From UBA7672 sp963784415 (lineage in GTDB: Bacteria > Pseudomonadota > Alphaproteobacteria > Caulobacterales > Hyphomonadaceae): a DNA stretch of 64,000 bases. Of this stretch, positions 51,201-57,545 are shown piece after piece; positions within the stretch are counted from its first letter, which is position 1, and every line of letters starts with the position of its first letter. The notes under the pieces are model-generated. The model was not told where the DNA came from, did no database searches, and saw only the letters and a list, made by a program, of their open reading frames with translations. A program made the position numbers and the translations under genes. The stretch is taken from contig CAWARK010000014.1 in assembly GCA_963784415.1 (NCBI GenBank), positions 124,001 to 188,000 on the forward strand, written 5' to 3'.

Positions 51201-51349
51201 ACGATGACGCGGTCGCCGCCGTCCTTGGCGTCTTCTGTTGCTGCCGTTTGTGGACCGGCGGCCGGCGCGTTCTGGGCCCATGCGGGAAGCATCCCCGCCA
51301 AGCCGACCAGAAGAGCAGCGCTCGACGCGCCGCGAAGCGTGAATTTCAT
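48224..51349 (-). CDS. TonB-dependent outer-membrane receptor
   Basis: A 1041-residue receptor. The Sec signal peptide ends at AWAQ (about 26). A TonB-box-like RVIVTGSFLSGT (about 47-58) is followed by the plug domain (about 62-185), which includes TVNLRGFGSNRTLVLMNGQRL and the conserved VEVLKDGAAATYGSDAIGGVVN. The rest is a 22-strand barrel ending in FEVGFKKTF. Large loops with paired cysteines (for example CAESG and CTAAEQ) suggest an oligosaccharide- or peptide-type receptor rather than a siderophore type. It is divergent from the glycerol-type ABC operon and may bring its substrate across the outer membrane (inference). GGAGG lies 8 bases before the ATG. Confidence 0.93.
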   Translation of the reverse strand: MKFTLRGASSAALLVGLAGMLPAWAQNAPAAGPQTAATEDAKDGGDRVIVTGSFLSGTPEDSAVPVDVFGTEELALEGAPSTVEFVKNLSSSSGGSIGESNRFLGTAAGTATVNLRGFGSNRTLVLMNGQRLASAPQAIAISSVDINNIPTAAIGRVEVLKDGAAATYGSDAIGGVVNYFTRTDLDGLEFTGEFKAIDGSEGDYNINAAYGWQGENGNVLLTAGYRRRSELQTKDRDWALRSRPDNPFGGWSGASNPGTYTTVASGVDADTDGGFESITAGTAFRDQGCAESGGFVASATSCLFQFTRFDNLVNNEDHYQLYGEVNFDLSNNLSFHGEALWARHDVPEERVSPYQSTTQFPTPIEASGGSLGGGSSSIPATGLNQQSVFYVAPTNPGLVALMTACAAPLTALQCSQALANGVSASQTGWRPGGNGGNELYSPDGADLQRRFSEAFRVSGGFKGTADLFGGVDWSSNVTFMQNHGIEETPDRSVNRLQLAMSGFGSLDGAADQCTAAEQTVANRGNASVGCYWFNPFTSSVGTFASNGAANTTVPGAGSVALRNDPRVVAWLQDFMVTETYQRLLTVDFVVSGGAGLQLGGGEVQYALGVQSRYDDTSIDRSDQNNLPGTPCVDSPPYGDGSPVCTGGTGAFTFYAAQPDESYDRWVHSVFTEVNFPILDSLDLTLAARYESFGGNLGGTTNPKASVKWSPLDWLAFRGSVGSTFRAPVQSTLQPGFSRGLGQFTNPVNGLSLYRNIDTYGNPNLEPETADTYNIGMLFDFGEVPILGGQLHGSVDYYNFAFKKELTAETAAAVYSTMFPNATATNWLCNNAAFISRFRFATSATVNLTPGTLSPDCHPSNFLGVNVNAINGPSVDTSGVDFSFTYDNVLPWLFNADLTVGLEGNHLIEYKRGALVTIDGFTIAAALDRAGKYDLLSQFYAYPKWRGNAFVNIALGDHNLRWTTNYTQATEALSAGVAFTPEDNILHNLTYRWMTPWDLDLTMTVANVFDEDPPFYRSQYNYDYTQASPLGRTFEVGFKKTF

Positions 51350-51872
51350 TGGTGTAACCTCCCCGTAATGAGTCTGTTTTGACGACTCTTGAGGTCACTG
51401 TTGGCCGCGTCATTATGAGAGGTCAACCGAAGGGAAGGTCGGAAACTCTGTGTTCCCCGCACTCATTCGTTGGCTATGTTTTTTGCAGCTGCGAGAGCGT
51501 TCTGCAGACTAGCCAGACTGACGCTCCGGCATGCCGTTGCGGAATTAACAAGTTCGCATGTCTCGCAGTTGCGTAAAAATCTCTTGCGCTGCAGCGGTTG
51601 CACGAATGTCGCTATAGAATGCAATTGTTGGAATATTTTTTCGCGCGCGACGTTTTCTGGCTCGCTGAAAGCATTGACGGTCCGTTTGAACGGTAAAGTG
51701 ACGTTGCGCCGAAACCGCCGTCGGTCTCATTGGGTCGATGAAACGGCGACCTGCGACTCTCAAATTGACGTAGCGCAGGCCGCGTGTTCAGCGCCCACGC
51801 GCGCGCGTTTGACGTGGCGTGCATTCACGGTGTTACTGCCGGTCAAATCTGGGTGGTAACGGGTCTCGACGC
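51350..51872. other. Divergent control region between receptor gene and ABC operon
   Basis: About 520 bases, less GC-rich than the genes on both sides (for example 51610-51660), with no supportable gene. It must contain promoters for both directions. A possible rightward promoter is TTGACG (51809-51814) with GTTACT (51832-51837), spaced 17 bases. An imperfect inverted repeat GAGCGT/ACGCTC spans 51495-51526. None of these is certain. Confidence 0.5.
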
Positions 51873-52904
51873 ATGCTGGAATTGAAGGAGGTGTCGCGTC
51901 GCGTTGCGGGCGTCGATCACCTCGCGAGCATATCGCTGCGGCTGGCGCCCGGCGTGGTGCACGTGCTCCTCGGCCCTGCCCGCGCCGGCAAGACGAGCCT
52001 GATGCGCGTGATGGCGGGTCTGGATCGTCCGGGTTCGGGATCTGTCTGGTTTGATGGGGCCAATGTTACGGGCAAGCCGGTCGCCAGACGCAATATCGCG
52101 ATGGTCTACCAGCAGTTCATCAATTACCCGGGCTGGACCGTGCGCGAGAACATTGCTTCGCCGCTGAAGGTGCGGCGACTGCCGAAAGCCGAGATCGACC
52201 GCGAGGTTGATCGCGCAGCCGAGCTCCTGCGCCTGACGCCTTATATGGACCGCAAGCCGCTCGAGCTGTCCGGTGGGCAGCAGCAGCGCGTGTCGCTGGC
52301 GCGGGCCATCGTGAAGAAAGCGTCGCTGGTTCTGCTCGACGAACCGCTGGCCAATCTCGACTACAAGCTGCGGGAAGAACTTCGCGCCGAACTCCCGAAG
52401 CTGTTTGCGGATTCCGGCTCAGTCGTTGTCTATGCGACGACCGAGCCGCTGGAGGCGATGCTGCTCGGCGGCACGACTGCCACGATGAGCGAAGGGCGGG
52501 TTACGCAGTTTGGGCCGAGCCAGAGTGTGTATCGCCAGCCCGCCGACCTTATAACAGCGAGGACATTCTCCGATCCGCCGCTCAACGTGTTGCCGATCGC
52601 GATCGCGCCGCAGGCCGAGCGCTATGTCGGCGCCGCCACGCTGGCGTTTCGCGCGCACCATTTACGGCCACAGCGCAAGACGGGAGAGGCGCATGCGTTC
52701 GACCTTGAAGTGATCTCGACGGAGATCACCGGCTCAGAGACGTATGTGCACCTGAAATACGCCGATCAGGTCTGGGTGATGCTGACCCATGGGGTGCAGA
52801 TCTTTACGCCCGGAGAGCAGGTCTCCGTCTATCTCGAGCCGTCTGATGTCATGCAGTTCGGCGCCGATGGTCGCGCGATGACGACCGTGCGCGAGGCTGC
52901 CTGA
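51873..52904 (+). CDS. glpS: Glycerol-type ABC importer ATPase 1 (GlpS-like)
   Basis: A 343-residue MalK-type ATPase. Walker A is GPARAGKTS (about 36-44), the Q-loop follows in MVYQQF, the signature is LSGGQQQRV (about 135-143), and Walker B LVLLDEP is near 158. The H-loop position is altered: YATTEPLEAM has no histidine where other MalK proteins have THD. A C-terminal TOBE-like domain (about 240-335) may take regulatory contacts. It forms an unequal pair with the next gene. The order ATPase-ATPase-permease-permease-DUF2160-binding protein is that of the rhizobial glycerol importer GlpSTPQV, from which the name is taken. Confidence 0.82.
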   Translation: MLELKEVSRRVAGVDHLASISLRLAPGVVHVLLGPARAGKTSLMRVMAGLDRPGSGSVWFDGANVTGKPVARRNIAMVYQQFINYPGWTVRENIASPLKVRRLPKAEIDREVDRAAELLRLTPYMDRKPLELSGGQQQRVSLARAIVKKASLVLLDEPLANLDYKLREELRAELPKLFADSGSVVVYATTEPLEAMLLGGTTATMSEGRVTQFGPSQSVYRQPADLITARTFSDPPLNVLPIAIAPQAERYVGAATLAFRAHHLRPQRKTGEAHAFDLEVISTEITGSETYVHLKYADQVWVMLTHGVQIFTPGEQVSVYLEPSDVMQFGADGRAMTTVREAA

Positions 52905-52907
52905 GCC

Positions 52908-53987
52908 ATGGCGCGCATTGATCTCGACAACATCCGACACGCTTACGCGCCCGATCCAAAGCAGGAGTCGGATTACGCGCTGCGCCGTGTGAACCACACG
53001 TTCGAGGATGGCGGCGCCTATGCGCTGCTGGGCCCATCGGGCTGCGGCAAGACGTCGATGCTCAACATCATTTCGGGCCTTGTCGCGCCAACGGAAGGCC
53101 GCGTGCTGTTCAATGGCGACGACATCACCGGTCGCCCTACCGAGAAGCGCAACATCGCACAGGTGTTCCAGTTCCCGGTCGTCTATGACTCGATGACGGT
53201 TCGCGAGAATCTCGCTTTCCCGCTGCGCAATCGCGGCGTGAAGCGTGCGGAGATCGCGCGGCGCGTTGACGAAGTGATCGATGTTGTGGGGCTGCAGGCG
53301 CTCGCCGATCGGCGCGCGCGGGGTCTCACAGCGGACGAGAAGCAGAAGATCTCGCTCGGTCGCGGGCTGGTGCGTCCGGACGTTGGCGCGATCCTGTTTG
53401 ACGAGCCGCTCACGGTCATTGATCCGCACATGAAGTGGCAGCTGCGCGCCAGCCTGCGCGAGGTGCACCGGCGCACGGCGACGACGATGATCTATGTCAC
53501 GCACGACCAGACGGAGGCGCTGACCTTCGCCGCGAAAGTCGTGGTGATGTATGAGGGGCAGATCGTGCAGGTCGGCACGCCTGCGGAGTTGTTCGACAAG
53601 CCCAGCCACACGTTTGTTGGCTATTTCATCGGATCGCCGGGGATGAATATCGTGCCGGCGAGCGTCAATGGCGCGAACGTGCAACTGGGCGCGCACTCAG
53701 TCCCGCTCGCGTCTGCGCCGCGTATCGAGGGGCAGACGAAGCTGGAGTTTGGCGTTCGTCCCGAATTCGTGAGGCTCGGCGCGCAGGGTATTCCCGCGAC
53801 TGTCTCGCGCGTCGAAGACGCCGGCCGTTATCGCGTGGCGCACCTCAACATGGATGGAAACTCAATCGCGGCGCTGCTGCGCGAGGGTGAGGAGATACCG
53901 GCCTCGCCGCATATCACCTTCGATCCCATCGGCGTTCATCTTTACGCAGACAGCTGGCGCGTCGACGTCACAGGGGCAGGCCAATGA
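52908..53987 (+). CDS. glpT: Glycerol-type ABC importer ATPase 2 (GlpT-like)
   Basis: A 359-residue MalK-type ATPase. Walker A is GPSGCGKTS (about 40-48), Walker B AILFDEP (about 163-169) and the H-loop VTHDQ (about 200) are intact. The ABC signature, normally LSGGQ, reads LTADEKQKIS (about 141-150). This altered signature combined with a good H-loop complements the first ATPase, which has a good signature but lacks the H-loop histidine. The heterodimer probably has only one fully active site. A TOBE domain ends the chain. It begins 3 bp after glpS and overlaps the first permease by 4 bp. Confidence 0.83.
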   Translation: MARIDLDNIRHAYAPDPKQESDYALRRVNHTFEDGGAYALLGPSGCGKTSMLNIISGLVAPTEGRVLFNGDDITGRPTEKRNIAQVFQFPVVYDSMTVRENLAFPLRNRGVKRAEIARRVDEVIDVVGLQALADRRARGLTADEKQKISLGRGLVRPDVGAILFDEPLTVIDPHMKWQLRASLREVHRRTATTMIYVTHDQTEALTFAAKVVVMYEGQIVQVGTPAELFDKPSHTFVGYFIGSPGMNIVPASVNGANVQLGAHSVPLASAPRIEGQTKLEFGVRPEFVRLGAQGIPATVSRVEDAGRYRVAHLNMDGNSIAALLREGEEIPASPHITFDPIGVHLYADSWRVDVTGAGQ

Positions 53988-54841
53988 AGCCCGTCAATCA
54001 AAAGGCCTGGCTCCTCGTCCTGCCCATGCTGGTGCTGGTGGCGTTTACCGCCGTCATCCCGCTGATGACAGTCGTGAACTATTCGGTGCAATACGTCGCC
54101 ACGAACGCGCAATTCCATTGGGTCGGTGACCTGTGGTTCCGCGAGGTGCTGCACTCCGAGAAATTCTGGAACGCGCTGTGGCGTAACCTTGTCTTCTCCG
54201 GGTTCATTCTCGCGATCGAAATACCGCTCGGCGTGTTGATTGCGCTGAACATGCCGCGCAAGGGGTGGGGCGTGCCGGTCTGCCTTGTGTTGATGGCGTT
54301 GCCGCTGCTGGTGCCTTGGTATGTCGTCGGCATGATCTGGCAGATGTTCGGCCGCGTCGATATCGGCCTGATGGGCGTGATGCTGCGCGACTTCGGATAC
54401 AACTACGAAGGCGACCCGATCGATGCGTGGTTCACGCTGATCCTGATGGATGTCTGGCACTGGACCAGCCTCGTCGCGCTGCTCGCCTACGCCGGCCTCG
54501 TCTCGATCCCGGACGCCTACTATCAGGCGGCGCGGATTGATGGCGCGTCGAAATGGTCGGTGTTCCGCTTCATCCAGCTGCCCAAGATGGCGCGTGTGCT
54601 GACTATCGCGGTTCTACTGCGCTTCATGGACAGTTTCATGATTTTTACGGAGCCCTTCGCCGTCATTGCTGGCGGCGATCCGGTGTTCCTGTCGACGGAG
54701 CTCAAGCAAACGGTCGAACTCGGCCAGAAGGCGGCGATGTCGCTGATCTACTTCCTGATCATCCTGGCGTTCAGCTGGGTGTTCTACACCGTGATGACGC
54801 GCGACGATGGCGAGCCGTCGGCAAAGGGAGGCGCGTCATGA
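53984..54841 (+). CDS. glpP: Glycerol-type ABC importer permease 1 (GlpP-like)
   Basis: A 285-residue membrane permease with six helices, of the MalF/UgpA type. The cytoplasmic coupling EAA-like loop reads YQAARIDGASKWSVFRFIQLPKM (about 182-204). The N-terminal helix LVLPMLVLVAFTAVIPLMTVV lacks the extra MalF periplasmic domain. It starts inside the end of glpT (ATGA overlap at 53984-53987) and its TGA overlaps the next permease's ATG (54838-54841), so the transporter genes are translationally coupled. Confidence 0.85.
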   Translation: MKPVNQKAWLLVLPMLVLVAFTAVIPLMTVVNYSVQYVATNAQFHWVGDLWFREVLHSEKFWNALWRNLVFSGFILAIEIPLGVLIALNMPRKGWGVPVCLVLMALPLLVPWYVVGMIWQMFGRVDIGLMGVMLRDFGYNYEGDPIDAWFTLILMDVWHWTSLVALLAYAGLVSIPDAYYQAARIDGASKWSVFRFIQLPKMARVLTIAVLLRFMDSFMIFTEPFAVIAGGDPVFLSTELKQTVELGQKAAMSLIYFLIILAFSWVFYTVMTRDDGEPSAKGGAS

Positions 54842-55644
54842 AACAGGGCCGCTTCGCCTGGATCGCTCCGGCGCTCTACATCCTGTTCCTGCTGACGCCG
54901 ATCTACTGGCTCGTCGCGATGAGCTTCAAGACGAATGTCGAGATCACGACGCGCTTCACACTCATCCCCGAGACGTTCAACCTGAACAACTACATGAAGG
55001 TGTTCACGGACGAGCGCTGGCGCTCCGTCTTTGCGAATTCGCTCATCTATGTTGGGCTGAACACGGTCATCTCTGTCGCCGTTGCTCTGCCGGCCGCCTA
55101 CGCCTTCTCGCGTTACAAATTCTTCGGCGACAAGCATCTGTTCTTCTGGCTGCTGACCAACCGAATGGCGCCGGCGGCGGTGTTCACCCTGCCGTTTTTC
55201 CAGCTCTATTCGGCGTTCGGCCTGTTCGACACACACATCGCCGTGGCGTTGGCGCACTGCCTGTTCAACGTGCCGCTGGCGGTGTGGATTCTCGAAGGCT
55301 TCATGAGCGGGGTGCCGCGCGAGATCGACGAGACGGCGTATATCGATGGCCATTCGTTCCCGAGCTTCTTCATCCGCATCTTCATGCCGCTGATTGCCTC
55401 GGGCATCGGCGTGGCGGCGTTCTTCTGCTTCATGTTCTCGTGGGTGGAATATCTGATCGCGGATTCGCTCGCGCGCTCCGCCGTCATCCCGATCACCACG
55501 CGGCTGCAGGCGCTGTCACAGGCGTCCGGCACAGACTGGGGCGTGTTGGCGGCGGCGGGCACGCTGACCTTGATCCCAGGCGCCATCGTGATCTGGTTCG
55601 TCCGCAACTACATCGCCAAGGGGTTCGCGCTCGGGAGGGTGTGA
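54838..55644 (+). CDS. glpQ: Glycerol-type ABC importer permease 2 (GlpQ-like)
   Basis: A 268-residue MalG/UgpE-type permease with six helices. Its coupling loop is DETAYIDGHSFPSFFIRIFMPL (about 164-185). The family end sequence is present, with WFVRNYIAKGFALGRV closing the protein. It pairs with the preceding permease to form the channel. The start was fixed at ATG 54838, which overlaps the previous stop; the longer frame upstream is antisense-like noise within glpP. The next gene, a YjbR homologue, overlaps its stop by one base. Confidence 0.86.
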   Translation: MKQGRFAWIAPALYILFLLTPIYWLVAMSFKTNVEITTRFTLIPETFNLNNYMKVFTDERWRSVFANSLIYVGLNTVISVAVALPAAYAFSRYKFFGDKHLFFWLLTNRMAPAAVFTLPFFQLYSAFGLFDTHIAVALAHCLFNVPLAVWILEGFMSGVPREIDETAYIDGHSFPSFFIRIFMPLIASGIGVAAFFCFMFSWVEYLIADSLARSAVIPITTRLQALSQASGTDWGVLAAAGTLTLIPGAIVIWFVRNYIAKGFALGRV

Positions 55645-56006
55645 TGGCCACGATCGAGGATGTCCGCCGCATTGCGCTCGCCCTGCCGGGCGCCGTCGAG
55701 CTGCAGGACCATGGCGGTAACTGGTTCAATGTCGGCAAGAAGACGTTCGTGCTTTTCGGTTTTCCGAGTGCGCGCTGGATCTTCAAGCTGCCCAAGCCAC
55801 GCCAGGAACTCCTCTTCGAAGCCCGCCCCGACGTGTTCCAGCCTTTCCGGATGGGCGCGATGTTCTGGAGCTATGTGGATGTCGATGCCCTCGACCCGGA
55901 GGAACTGCCAAGCCTCGTGACGGATGCGTGGACGACCATTGTGTCGAAGAAGGTGGTCCGCGCTTACACGGAAGCCAAAGGCGGAGCGATCAAACGTCAT
56001 GGATAA
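55644..56006 (+). CDS. MmcQ/YjbR family DNA-binding-like protein
   Basis: A 120-residue single-domain protein of the MmcQ/YjbR family: IEDVRRIALALPGAVE at the start, KTFVLFGFPSARWIFKLP (about 34-51), then PFRMGAMFWSYVDV and a late helix. The fold is related to CyaY-like and T4 MotA C-terminal DNA-binding modules; cellular roles are mostly unknown. Its ATG shares a base with the glpQ stop (TGATG), so it is part of the operon. Its own end overlaps the next small membrane gene by 8 bp. It may be a passenger or a local regulator. Confidence 0.8.
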   Translation: MATIEDVRRIALALPGAVELQDHGGNWFNVGKKTFVLFGFPSARWIFKLPKPRQELLFEARPDVFQPFRMGAMFWSYVDVDALDPEELPSLVTDAWTTIVSKKVVRAYTEAKGGAIKRHG

Positions 56007-56262
56007 GGCTGCTCGAAAGGAAGAAAAACGCTCCGCTGTCCGTTGGATTCGGGCGGCCGCTCTCTTGCTCGGCGTGCCCATAGTCATGTCTGCCCCGTTC
56101 TTTCTTCTAGGCAGCCGGATTTATGGCCTGGTTGGACCCGACACCGCGATGACCGTCTACTATGTTGGCTTACTTGGTGGCATGCTTGCGATGCTGGCCG
56201 GAACCGTCTGCCTGATCACTGCGGCAATCATCTACATTTCCGCGGAATCCCGCCCCGGCTGA
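55999..56262 (+). CDS. Small two-helix membrane protein 1 in importer operon
   Basis: An 87-residue protein with a charged N terminus (DKAARKEEKR) and two long hydrophobic segments, about 16-38 and 50-80. No family recognised. It overlaps the YjbR gene by 8 bp. It opens a run of four small membrane-protein genes between the glpQ-like permease and DUF2160, where the usual operon has nothing. Confidence 0.6.
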   Translation: MDKAARKEEKRSAVRWIRAAALLLGVPIVMSAPFFLLGSRIYGLVGPDTAMTVYYVGLLGGMLAMLAGTVCLITAAIIYISAESRPG

Positions 56263-56308
56263 GGGGCTATGTGACTCTCCCGCAAATCTGCTATTCTTTG
56301 CGCGTCAT

Positions 56309-56331
56309 CACCCCGGCACAGCATCGGGGTG
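56309..56331. promoter_or_regulatory. Hairpin in the gap between small membrane genes
   Basis: CACCCCG (56309-56315) pairs with CGGGGTG (56325-56331) around a 9-base loop. No T-run follows, so it is not a standard terminator. It may be an mRNA-processing or stability hairpin in the middle of the importer operon, or part of an internal promoter region. Confidence 0.35.
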
Positions 56332-56382
56332 GGGCGTCGATACGAGTAGAAACGCGATAAAAATCAGAGCCAGGAGAAAAAC

Positions 56383-56643
56383 ATGGCCAGATACGGATAC
56401 ACTCCCCCCGAAGCCACCAACGCCCGCAAGGAAGCCCAAGGCCGTCAGATGACGCTGCTTGGCGCGGTCCTCGTCATCCTGGGCGGCGTCGGAATCATTC
56501 TCTCGACCATCCTCAAAGTTGTGTGGCTGGGCATTCTCGGCGGACCGCTCGGCGGCCTCGCCTGGCTCGCCCTGCTTGTCGGCGGCGGCGTGTTCTGGTG
56601 GGGCTTCACCACCATCCGCGACGCACGAGCCAACAGGCTCTAA
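56383..56643 (+). CDS. Small two-helix membrane protein 2 in importer operon
   Basis: An 86-residue protein: a charged N-terminal segment with tyrosines and KEAQGRQ, then helices about 24-46 and 52-76, glycine-rich, and a short basic tail. A strong AGGAG ribosome site (56371-56375) lies 7 bases before the ATG, unlike its overlapping neighbours, so it may be made in larger amounts. No family recognised. Its layout resembles that of the 76-residue protein two genes downstream. Confidence 0.62.
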   Translation: MARYGYTPPEATNARKEAQGRQMTLLGAVLVILGGVGIILSTILKVVWLGILGGPLGGLAWLALLVGGGVFWWGFTTIRDARANRL

Positions 56644-56671
56644 CGCCGTCGCACTTCAGCAGGTAACATAG

Positions 56672-56971
56672 ATGTCCTGGCAGCTGACCGCGCTGATCTA
56701 TGGCGTGGTCAGTCTCTGCCTGACCGGCCTGTGCATCGGCTGGGTTGCTACGTCGCGCCGTCTTCTGCGCCTTGCGATGTGGCTGTTGATTACCGCAGGC
56801 ATCTTGTTTGTCCCGCTGACTGTTTTGTTTTTCCTGGCAATGGCGGTATTCGGACAGGCCTACGACTTTGAGCGTCGGCTTGTAATTTTCTGCGTTTGTT
56901 TGGCAGGATGTGTCACATCCTTTGTCCGCGCTGGTTTTCTCAGCTATCGAACCGGGAAAATAGCCAAATGA
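56672..56971 (+). CDS. Small three-helix membrane protein in importer operon
   Basis: A 99-residue protein with three hydrophobic segments, about 4-26, 35-60 and 68-88, and a basic end (TGKIAK). Cysteines occur in the first and third helices. No family recognised. It is separated from its neighbours by 28 and 9 bp and is probably co-transcribed with them. Confidence 0.58.
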   Translation: MSWQLTALIYGVVSLCLTGLCIGWVATSRRLLRLAMWLLITAGILFVPLTVLFFLAMAVFGQAYDFERRLVIFCVCLAGCVTSFVRAGFLSYRTGKIAK

Positions 56972-56980
56972 GCTGCCCTG

Positions 56981-57211
56981 ATGTCTGACGCTGAAGCTGA
57001 CCGTCTCAAGAAAGGCCAGACCCGGTTCATGACCGGGTTGGCCATGGTCATGCTCGGCATGGTGTTCGGCGGCGGGCTCGCCATGGTCTTCTATTTCCTG
57101 GGCCAGCGCACAGGCGCGATTATCTGCGTCGTAGTTGGCGTCGTGGTGATGGGCGCGGGCATCTACCTGCAGACCTCGGGCGCCAAACTGCTCAGGAACA
57201 AGGTATCATGA
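56981..57211 (+). CDS. Small two-helix membrane protein 3 in importer operon
   Basis: A 76-residue protein: charged start (SDAEADRLKKGQTR) followed by two glycine- and valine-rich helices (about 17-40 and 45-65) and a basic tail. Its layout resembles the 86-residue protein at 56383, so they may be distant copies. Its stop overlaps the DUF2160 ATG by 4 bp (ATGA 57208-57211), coupling it to a known transporter component. Confidence 0.62.
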   Translation: MSDAEADRLKKGQTRFMTGLAMVMLGMVFGGGLAMVFYFLGQRTGAIICVVVGVVVMGAGIYLQTSGAKLLRNKVS

Positions 57212-57495
57212 CCTTCGCCTGGATGGGATGGACGCTGCCGACCGCTCTGTTCTTCGGGTTTATCGCCCTGGCGCTGGTTACCCTCGGCTTTCTCGCGAAA
57301 ATCGCCCCCAACAACGAACCCCGCGTTGGCGTGCTCGGCGTGGCGACCCAGCGGGGTGATCGGTTCTTCCTCAGCCTGCTCGGCGCCGCCTTTATCCACC
57401 TCGCCTGGATCGGCCTTGCCCCCAAGGATTTGACCCTCTGGATCGCCACCGCTGCGTCAGTTGTTTACGCGGCGCTTGTTTTCCGATTTGCTTGA
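57208..57495 (+). CDS. DUF2160 small integral membrane protein of glycerol-type importer
   Basis: A 95-residue membrane protein with three hydrophobic segments. FAWMGWTLPTALFF at the start and GDRFFLSLLGAAFIHLAW (about 50-67) match DUF2160, a family found almost only between the second permease and the binding-protein gene of glycerol-type ABC operons. It probably is an accessory subunit. It overlaps both the preceding small gene and the frame leading into the binding-protein gene. Its presence is the main reason for calling this a GlpSTPQV-like importer rather than another MalK-type sugar importer. Confidence 0.82.
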   Translation: MTFAWMGWTLPTALFFGFIALALVTLGFLAKIAPNNEPRVGVLGVATQRGDRFFLSLLGAAFIHLAWIGLAPKDLTLWIATAASVVYAALVFRFA

Positions 57496-57545
57496 TACCG
57501 GAAATACGAATCCGGCGCCGTGAGAGCGCTGGCAGGGAGGACTTC

